From Anaerolineae bacterium (GTDB lineage: Bacteria > Chloroflexota > Anaerolineae > B4-G1 > DUEL01): 10,859 nucleotides of DNA. The stretch is from the NCBI GenBank assembly GCA_029932895.1, contig JAOZPF010000023.1:1-10859 (forward strand). Direction: 5' to 3'. The notes beneath the pieces are model-generated. The model was not told where the DNA came from and did not search any database. It saw only the letters and a list, made by a program, of their open reading frames with translations. This document shows positions 6,301-10,859 of this stretch, in pieces (the stretch's first letter is position 1; every line of letters starts with the position of its first letter). The position numbers and the translations under genes were made by a program.

Positions 6301-6892
6301 CCACAGCGGCAACGCCCTCAAAGCCGCCCATTTCACCCGCCTGGCTGGCGATAAGGCCCGCGCCCGCCAGGCCGACGAGGCCGCCCTGGCTTTCTACGCC
6401 CAGACCCTGGGCGTATCTGGCGACGACGCGGCGCTCGCCGCCGAGCACCGCCTGGCCCACGAGGGCAGCGGCGACGTCCACGCCCTGCGCGGCGAGTGGA
6501 CTCACGCCCAAGCAGCCTACCGCGCCGCCCTGCCAGGAGCGGAGCCAGAGACCGCCGCACGGCTGACGGCCAAACTGGCTCTCCTCTCTCCCCTCACCGG
6601 CCCGGCCGACCCAACGGTGCTGACAGCCGCGCGCCAGGCCCTGCCTCCCTCCAGCCCCCTCCAGAGCTGGCTAGGAGCGGCGCTGTGCCAGGTCCACGCC
6701 GAGCGCGGCGAGGCCAGTACCGCCCGCGCACTGGGGCAGGAATTGCTTCCCCAGGCCAGGGAACCGGTCAGCACGCTACTGAGAGAAATCCTCCAAGCAC
6801 AGGAAGACGAAGCAACTCCACACACCTACAAAGAGCTCTGTGAGCTCTACGCCCGCTCCAACCTGCGCCGCGGGCCAGGAGGTGAGGTATGA
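3371..6892 (+). CDS. Soluble-adenylyl-cyclase-like protein: two class III cyclase domains, P-loop NTPase, helical tail
   Basis: Protein of about 1173 residues from TTG 3371, whose TTGA overlaps the previous stop; GTG 3341 is the alternative start. Cyclase domain C1 (about 95-265) has FADVTGFT with D102, and FAGD with D152, the two metal-binding aspartates. Domain C2 (about 330-490) keeps N465 and R469 in VNLAAR. Next comes a NACHT/AAA-like NTPase with Walker A GAPGMGKN at 560-567 and Walker B VVIEDLQWMD at 735-744. The last 250-300 residues are alanine-rich helices, probably TPR-like. This C1-C2-NTPase-repeat order matches mammalian soluble adenylyl cyclase and its bacterial relatives; the enzyme would be cytosolic and make cAMP or cGMP. 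Aligned by memory to human sAC, K95, R176, K334 and T405 appear as M148, Q228, Q382 and V458, so base choice and bicarbonate sensing are doubtful. It probably supplies the ligand for the two upstream cNMP proteins. Confidence 0.88.
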   Translation: MSEKLGATWVELLRRLAPLLSTDLFDRLRTSALPILDAGQEVASSPSTAERRFGTLLHEAITSLDSLHHKLATFFPRYLLELAPTPGQPHGERLGGTFIFADVTGFTALTGELSRRGSEGLEEMNRLMRDLFGALLDPLLTSGGDLIMFAGDAALAYLPARPEGQDARWATRTALRLVEAIRPFRQIETPYGTFSLTMSAGVERGDCFAAVVGTRQRMELLISGGPVQSAMATEALAEPGEVAIGPNIRPFVQDEFVIQGNIVRGVRGGELTDYEPVLPTRRRGRLSALLSRRIPDLLQDLEQALERVEGLVPFISPTLFAQIARGEDFRQHPPVAIQFVNILGIEELALGPAGPEQATAVLQRYFVQAQEIVAEREGIVNQMVPYAKGFVLLNPFGAPTHHEGVPRLAASAALELASTLEQVNEEFGLDPPLAQRTGMAYDRIFTGEIGYLHRREYVVAGPSVNLAARLMGKADPGQIVLDPAAWEAVEEDFSATPLLPIPLKGIAKPVPRFALDGLQRGKDLHATDYPVVGRRRELAVVDTLLDEAVAGRGTALALVGAPGMGKNYLAVAIAGRARDRGMTVLTGRCHAFTQNVPYKPWAGLVGQLFQLDTAPSPKIRRQRLQGWLAHFELAPYFPAFADLLDLQATQLDDRITPTSQQGPSLFAALQRQAQRGETGAWELAALLSERTADTGGTPEKEAGPSIWELLQERASIPRGLHALLERQAAQKPTLVVIEDLQWMDPDSRQVLERVAAAARQWALFLLVTARPGSAWAGDRIALPPLVDADSEALAGLALRATRLAPDLSAWLLERTKGNPLFVTTYCKALRHASAVVVDPATGEARWSGPPPPLPLSLQELLLAQVNQLDKQGREMVQRGAVIGDTMPAWLLSRLCQGVLSANQLTTALEQAARRSFIAPPPPAQTYIFSSQSLHDAVYTALAHALRRSWHEQTGDLLTEADEATRYERLEQIAYHYSHSGNALKAAHFTRLAGDKARARQADEAALAFYAQTLGVSGDDAALAAEHRLAHEGSGDVHALRGEWTHAQAAYRAALPGAEPETAARLTAKLALLSPLTGPADPTVLTAARQALPPSSPLQSWLGAALCQVHAERGEASTARALGQELLPQAREPVSTLLREILQAQEDEATPHTYKELCELYARSNLRRGPGGEV

Positions 6893-8079
6893 CTCCTCTC
6901 CAGATTGGTCTTTCTGCACTGATCGCCGCCGGTATCCCGGCTATCTTTCTCTCCATCATCTACACCCTCGACCTCTATGCCTCACGCACCTTCCGCCTGG
7001 TACTGCTCGCTTTCGGGTGGGGGGCCATCGGCGGAGTGGGTATCTCCTTTCTGTTCAATCAATACGTGGCTATCCCATTCATCACGGCCCAGCGACTAGG
7101 CATCATATGGCTGTACGTCGCCTTTGCCCCGCTTGCGGAAGAGATCATCAAATCCCTCGCCCTGGTCGGCTATATCTCCCGCCGCGCCGAGTTCACCTAC
7201 TTTGTGGACGGGGCTATCTATGGCTTTGCCACCGGCATTGGTTTCTCTATCGCTGAGAACTTTTTGTATATGGCCCTCTTTCCCAACCAGGGCGTCGGCC
7301 TCTCTCTGGTCCGCTCGTTCACCACCTGCTTGATGCACGGCACCGCATCCGCCCTCGTTGGCGCGGCCATAGGCCGCTTCCGTTTCCAGAAACGCTCGGG
7401 GCGCTGGCTGGCTATGTTCGGGGGATGGGGAGCCGCCATCCTGCTCCACGCCACCTTCAACAGCGTCTCCAAGACCGCCCTCGTCCCCGACACACTCGTC
7501 CTACCCCTCTCCGTGGCTATTGGCCTGGGCGGCGTGGGCCTGATCGCGTTCTTTATCAGCTTGGGGTTGAAGGAACAACGAGAGTGGCTGGCCGAGACAC
7601 TGGACCGGCAGATGGGGGTGACAGGGGCCGAGATGCGGGCCGCCCAGTCATACGCCACCATCGACGAGGTGCTGGAGCCTATCGCCAAGCAGTTCCCCCT
7701 CCAGGTTGAACAGATCGAACAATTGCTGCTCTACCAAGCCCAGATGGGCATCAAGAAAAAAGTCCAACAGGAGATCGACGACCCCAAGACCAAAGAGCAA
7801 CTGGGAGCAGAGATCGCCGTCATCCAAGAGGAAATGGAGCAACTGCGCAAAGAGATCGGGCCGTACGTGATGGTCTATGTGCGAGCGATCTTTCCAGAGG
7901 GGATCCAGGATATCTTTGACCGCCTGGTCGAGCGGATGACGGAGCAGGACGGTCCGGTGGACAAGCAGCGCTGGATCGCCAGCCTGTCGGCTGGCAAGGG
8001 CAAAGCCGAGGAGCAGCCCCGGCTGGATATGTTCGCCAGGATCCGCGAGGCCGAGGACAAGGAGAAGCCAGAGGCGTAA
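6889..8079 (+). CDS. PrsW-family intramembrane protease with cytosolic coiled-coil extension
   Basis: Protein of 396 residues. Residues 1 to about 222 hold roughly seven or eight membrane spans with all the motifs expected of PrsW-type glutamic proteases related to the CAAX/ABI group: EEIIK (E84, E85, K88), the DGAIYGFATGIGF...EN segment (D107, E123, N124), H150 in MHGTAS and H187 in HATFN. In Bacillus, PrsW cuts the anti-sigma factor RsiW. The remaining ~175 residues are soluble and rich in Glu/Lys/Gln, with a probable coiled coil at about 270-325 (VQQEIDD, IQEEMEQLRKEIG), which is longer than in a minimal PrsW. The ATG at 6889 overlaps the cyclase stop (ATGA) and has AGGAGGT at 6877-6883, 5 bases upstream. 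It is the last gene of the operon. The tail may dock the upstream signalling proteins, with proteolysis of an unidentified membrane substrate as output. Confidence 0.85.
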   Translation: MTPLQIGLSALIAAGIPAIFLSIIYTLDLYASRTFRLVLLAFGWGAIGGVGISFLFNQYVAIPFITAQRLGIIWLYVAFAPLAEEIIKSLALVGYISRRAEFTYFVDGAIYGFATGIGFSIAENFLYMALFPNQGVGLSLVRSFTTCLMHGTASALVGAAIGRFRFQKRSGRWLAMFGGWGAAILLHATFNSVSKTALVPDTLVLPLSVAIGLGGVGLIAFFISLGLKEQREWLAETLDRQMGVTGAEMRAAQSYATIDEVLEPIAKQFPLQVEQIEQLLLYQAQMGIKKKVQQEIDDPKTKEQLGAEIAVIQEEMEQLRKEIGPYVMVYVRAIFPEGIQDIFDRLVERMTEQDGPVDKQRWIASLSAGKGKAEEQPRLDMFARIREAEDKEKPEA

Positions 8080-8146
8080 ACTGGCAAACAGGCCGACCCG
8101 CCCCTACCACACGGGGGAATGGCAGGAGCGGACCAGGACAAAGACC

Positions 8147-9157
8147 CTACTCCCCCACCTCATACCATGCCAGGGGGCATGACCGTCCCTCTGCCCTCGC
8201 CGCCAGTGCCGAAGCCATCCCCGCCCTGGTGGGCGTACCCTCGGCAGTGATATCTGCCGCCAAGCCATCGAGCACGAGCCGCGCCGCCTCATAAGCCAAC
8301 TGGTCCAGTGACCGGGATGGGGCAACGAACCGCGCCCCTTCGGCCGCCGCTCCCGCCACACTCACAAAGTCCTCCATCCCCAGCGACGGCCCGCCCAGGA
8401 ACCCTCCCTCCCAACCAGCCGCCCGCAACGCCGCGACCGCCTCCCCGGCAGTGACTGGATCGGCATCGCAGAGAACCACTTCCGGCGCGGACTCTAGAAC
8501 AATCTCCAGCCAGCCCGGCTCACCGGGAGTGACGACGGGAGCGAGGGCAATCCCCCGTTCCTCCGCCTCGCGCCGCAGCGCCCGCCCCAATGCCCCCCCA
8601 CCGTCAAGCAACACTCCGGATTCCAGCCCGTCCAGTAGCCTGCCCGCCAAGTCCTCAGGGGCCGGCCCCAGCGAGACGACGCCCGCTCCCCCCGCCACCG
8701 GTTCCAGTGTCACCACGGGCATCCCCGCCTCAGTATAGACCGGGAGCGCTGCCCCGGTCGTTCCCTCCTGAAAATGACCGATGACCACCATCACGTCGGG
8801 GTCGATCACCAATTTACGGGCCTGCACGATCGCTGCATCGGGGTCAGCTCCATCGTCGTAGGCGATCAACTCAACACCGACCCCCTCCACCCCTCCCGCG
8901 TCGTTGGCCTCCTGCACCGCCAGTCGCACGGCCGGCAAGAGATCGTAGCCGAGGTGACGGTAGCGGCCTTCGAAAGGGGCGACCAGGCCGATCTTGACCG
9001 TGGGGCGAACCGCGCCAGGGACGCGGCAAGCAGTCAGGACCAGGAACAGGGAGCAGATGAGAGAGAGATAAATCGCAAGCCGCGAGCTGCGAACAACGAT
9101 ATTATCCCCTCGCAATCGGTCACGGCGCCTCGCCGCCACAGGAGGTAAAGTTAGCAT
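8147..9157 (-). CDS. Leu/Ile/Val-type substrate-binding lipoprotein
   Basis: Protein of 336 residues. Residues about 29-44 form a lipoprotein signal (RLAIYLSLICSLFLVLTAC) with lipobox LTAC and C44 as the lipidated residue, so it is anchored on the outer face of the membrane. The mature part starts like type I periplasmic binding proteins (Peripla_BP_6): VKIGLVAPFEGRYRHLGYD, then AVRLAVQEANDAGGV, a DDGADP segment, and VMVVIGHFQEGTT, the usual ligand-cleft region. At 336 residues it is a little shorter than typical LivK. The ligand may be an amino acid or another small molecule and cannot be read from the sequence. No permease or ATPase of an ABC transporter is in the window. The ATG at 9157 is supported by AGGAGG on the minus strand (9164-9169), 6 bases upstream, so the gene overlaps the end of mltG by 38 bases and is probably co-translated with it. 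A TTG at 9115 is a less likely start. Confidence 0.85.
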   Translation of the reverse strand: MLTLPPVAARRRDRLRGDNIVVRSSRLAIYLSLICSLFLVLTACRVPGAVRPTVKIGLVAPFEGRYRHLGYDLLPAVRLAVQEANDAGGVEGVGVELIAYDDGADPDAAIVQARKLVIDPDVMVVIGHFQEGTTGAALPVYTEAGMPVVTLEPVAGGAGVVSLGPAPEDLAGRLLDGLESGVLLDGGGALGRALRREAEERGIALAPVVTPGEPGWLEIVLESAPEVVLCDADPVTAGEAVAALRAAGWEGGFLGGPSLGMEDFVSVAGAAAEGARFVAPSRSLDQLAYEAARLVLDGLAADITAEGTPTRAGMASALAARAEGRSCPLAWYEVGE

Positions 9158-10292
9158 AATGCTCCTCCTCGGTCACGGCAAAGAGATGGCTGCCGTCATT
9201 GGCGTGGCAGTTGGCGATAAAGTAAAAATAGTCGGTATCAGCCGGGTAGGCCACCGCCTGGATCGAAGCCAGGCCAGGGCTACAGATAGGACCGGGCGGC
9301 AGGCCGACATAGCGATAGGTGTTGTAGGGGTTGTCGATCTCGGCCAAGCTAGAGACCCCCAAGGCGTCAAAGTAAAGCGTGCGCCACCACTGGCCCGTCT
9401 CCTCGTCGTATCCTAGGCCATATTGGACTGTGGGGTCGGCCCCCAGCAACCAACCGTTTCGCAAGCGGTTGAAGTAGACCCCGGCGATAATGGGCCGCTC
9501 CTCGTCTATCACCGCCTCTCGCTCGACAATCGAGGCCAGCGTCACCATCTCGTACACCGAAAGCCCCTGGTTCGCTGCCGACAGCCGCATCTCGGTCGTG
9601 ACGCGCTCGTCAAAGGTCATCAGCATCCGCGCCACCACGTCGTAGGCAGCCACCTCTTCCGGCAAGCGGTAGGTCTCGGGAAACAGGAACCCCTCCAGCG
9701 TAGCCGTGGCTGGGACGGAGGCCAGAAAATCATGGTCAGCCAGATCGGTATCCCGCCAGCCAGTGGTCGCCAGAGCTACAAAGTCCGCCTCCGGAATTCC
9801 GGTCTGGGCAGCGATCTCCTCTGCCACTTGCTCCAGCCGCAGCCCCTCCCGCACCGCCACAACGCGCTCCGGCCTCTGGCCAGATTGAAGCGCCCGGGCG
9901 ATCTCGGGGATGGTCATTGTCTGCCGCAGGGTAAAAGTGCCAGCCTCGATCCCCGCGTCAAGCCCCTCATACTGGAGGTAGCGTCGGAACAGCTCGGCGT
10001 CGGTAACCAGGCCCATCGTCTGTAACCGCTCAGCCACCTCCACCGCTGTCTCTCCCGACTCCACGACAAAGGTCACTGGCGTGTCGTCGCTCCCCGCTGG
10101 GCGCTCGAGCTCGTCGGCGTGGATCTGGATGTAGGTCTCGATGGCGACATCGCCAGGTGAGCCAAGGGGGCCAAGATCGCAGGCGGAGAGCCCCCCGCTG
10201 GTCTGGCGGGCCATGCGCACCGCTCCTCCGACGATGACCGCCACCGCTCCCATAGCGACCAAGAACACCACGACCCGCACTGCCTTTTTCAT
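9120..10292 (-). CDS. mltG: Endolytic murein transglycosylase MltG
   Basis: Protein of 390 residues from ATG 10292; a GTG at 10301 is in frame, but its ribosome site would be too close. GGAGG (10303-10307 on the minus strand) sits 10 bases before the ATG, which overlaps the ruvX stop (ATGA). A membrane anchor lies at about residues 5-25, followed by a LysM-like segment (VTFVVESGETAVEVAERL) and the YceG catalytic domain with LEGFLFPETY, ASIVEREA (E257, equivalent to the catalytic Glu of E. coli MltG), YNTYRYVGLPPGPICSPG and DGSHLF. The enzyme cleaves nascent glycan strands in the periplasm or cell-wall space and helps set glycan length. After TVQYGLGY it carries a loop of about 15 residues (around ETGQWWRTLYFDAL) that is longer than in E. 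coli. It sits between ruvX and the lipoprotein gene in one transcript. Confidence 0.95.
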   Translation of the reverse strand: MKKAVRVVVFLVAMGAVAVIVGGAVRMARQTSGGLSACDLGPLGSPGDVAIETYIQIHADELERPAGSDDTPVTFVVESGETAVEVAERLQTMGLVTDAELFRRYLQYEGLDAGIEAGTFTLRQTMTIPEIARALQSGQRPERVVAVREGLRLEQVAEEIAAQTGIPEADFVALATTGWRDTDLADHDFLASVPATATLEGFLFPETYRLPEEVAAYDVVARMLMTFDERVTTEMRLSAANQGLSVYEMVTLASIVEREAVIDEERPIIAGVYFNRLRNGWLLGADPTVQYGLGYDEETGQWWRTLYFDALGVSSLAEIDNPYNTYRYVGLPPGPICSPGLASIQAVAYPADTDYFYFIANCHANDGSHLFAVTEEEHYANFTSCGGEAP

Positions 10293-10747
10293 CCCTGCCA
10301 CTCCTCCCCATCCTCTATCCCGCTCTCGGTTTGCTGGCTATCCAGAAACCCTTGCAGGATCACGGCGGCGGCCACCGCGTCCACCTCCCCGCGTTCCCGG
10401 CCGCGCCGCCGGCCTTTTTTGCTTCTCTGGCGCAGGATCTCTTCCGCGGTCACCGTGCTATACCGCTCGTCCCACACCTGCACTTTTACCGGCAATGCTT
10501 CGGCCAGGGCTGCGGCGTACCGCTCCACCTGCCGTCCCTGCGGGCCGACCTCTCCTCTCAGCGTCAGCGGCCAGCCGACGACCACCAACTCGGCGCCGTA
10601 CTCGGCCACCAAGGCAGCGATCTCGGCCATGTCCTCCGCCCGCGAGCGGTGCACCACTACCCCCACCGGTCGGGCCACCGTCCCGGTGGGATCGCTCACC
10701 GCCACACCTGTTCGTCGCTCCCCAACATCCAACGCCAGCACCCGCAT
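10289..10747 (-). CDS. ruvX: RuvX/YqgF RNase H-fold nuclease
   Basis: Protein of 152 residues from ATG 10747, with a GTG just before it at 10750. All family motifs are present: ALDVGERRTGVAVSD near the N-terminus (D7 is the first metal-binding Asp), VVGWPLTLRGEVGPQ, WDERYSTVTAEE and EVDAVAAAVILQGFLD with the last catalytic Asp. Members act in the cytosol as Holliday-junction-resolving or pre-16S rRNA 5'-end-processing nucleases. GGTGAGGT on the minus strand (about 10751-10758) is adjacent to the GTG and a few bases from the ATG, so the ATG is preferred. A basic stretch, RSKKGRRRGRER, before the last motif may help nucleic-acid binding. The C-terminal tail after FLD is about 18 residues and acidic. 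The stop overlaps the mltG start, a pairing of ruvX and mltG seen in many bacteria. Confidence 0.95.
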   Translation of the reverse strand: MRVLALDVGERRTGVAVSDPTGTVARPVGVVVHRSRAEDMAEIAALVAEYGAELVVVGWPLTLRGEVGPQGRQVERYAAALAEALPVKVQVWDERYSTVTAEEILRQRSKKGRRRGRERGEVDAVAAAVILQGFLDSQQTESGIEDGEEWQG

Positions 10748-10772
10748 CACACCTCACCAGCCAGCCGGTCCA

Positions 10773-10859
10773 TCACCCTTCCGGCAGCACCTGCACATCG
10801 ACCCGCAATGGGAGCAGCGGCACGCGCTCCAACCAATCGGGCCAGACCCGAATACGCGT
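10773..10859 (-). CDS. 3' end of an unidentified gene upstream of ruvX
   Basis: One minus-strand frame runs open from the right edge of the window to TGA at 10773-10775, encoding 28 residues ending in LRVDVQVLPEG. Its codons end mostly in G or C, like the confirmed genes, and the residues are plausible protein (WPDWLERVPLLPL). A second open minus-strand frame ending near 10751 has poor third-position GC and is less likely. The stop lies 22 to 25 bases before the ruvX start, so the gene probably belongs to the same transcript. Too little is visible to name it. Confidence 0.45.
   Translation of the reverse strand, partial: TRIRVWPDWLERVPLLPLRVDVQVLPEG

Noticed and set aside
8080..8146. Possible bidirectional terminator between the convergent genes
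   Set aside because: The best pairing is a 4-bp CCCC/GGGG stem around 8101-8115 with an 8-base loop and no T-run on either strand, too weak to call.
1..10859. CRISPR arrays, tRNA/rRNA genes, insertion sequences, attachment sites
   Set aside because: No regularly spaced repeats, cloverleaf-like or rRNA sequence, transposase or integrase motifs, or terminal inverted repeats were recognised on either strand by eye.

Overview
The window is GC-rich bacterial DNA, densely packed with overlapping or nearly touching genes. The gene types fit a Chloroflexota-like (Anaerolineae-type) bacterium: a GT87-like membrane glycosyltransferase, MltG with an extra loop, orphan Leu/Ile/Val-type binding lipoproteins, and cyclic-nucleotide proteins paired with MinD/ParA ATPases. 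That assignment rests on general impression, not on a phylogenetic marker.

Layout: (1) 1-470 (+), the 3' end of a multi-membrane-span, glycosyltransferase-like protein. (2) 471-576, a short intergenic region with a candidate promoter and a small inverted repeat over the next start codon. (3) 577-8079 (+), six genes that look like one operon: a cyclic-nucleotide-binding (cNMP) protein; a second, paralogous cNMP protein fused in frame to a MinD/ParA-type ATPase; a 71-residue zinc-finger protein; a small winged-helix protein; a large protein with two class III cyclase domains, a P-loop NTPase and a helical tail (the layout of soluble adenylyl cyclase); and a PrsW-like intramembrane protease with a coiled-coil tail. 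Spacing is 3 to 10 bases, or overlapping stop/start codons. (4) 8080-8146, a convergent junction with no clear terminator. (5) 8147-10859 (-), four genes in one run, read right to left: the 3' end of an unidentified gene, ruvX, mltG and a substrate-binding lipoprotein.

The cassette at 577-8079 is the notable part. One gene could make a cyclic nucleotide and two could bind it. Neither binder has the DNA-binding domain of CRP; one is tied to a ParA/MinD-type ATPase. A winged-helix protein, a zinc-finger protein and a membrane protease accompany them. This suggests a self-contained signalling module whose output may be protein positioning or regulated proteolysis rather than classical CRP-type transcription control. 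The ATPase also has its own near-perfect ribosome binding site and ATG inside the fusion gene, so one gene may yield two products. Several active-site positions of the cyclase and ATPases differ from textbook residues, so whether the cyclase works, and on which base, is open. The minus-strand block is ordinary cell-wall and DNA/RNA housekeeping.
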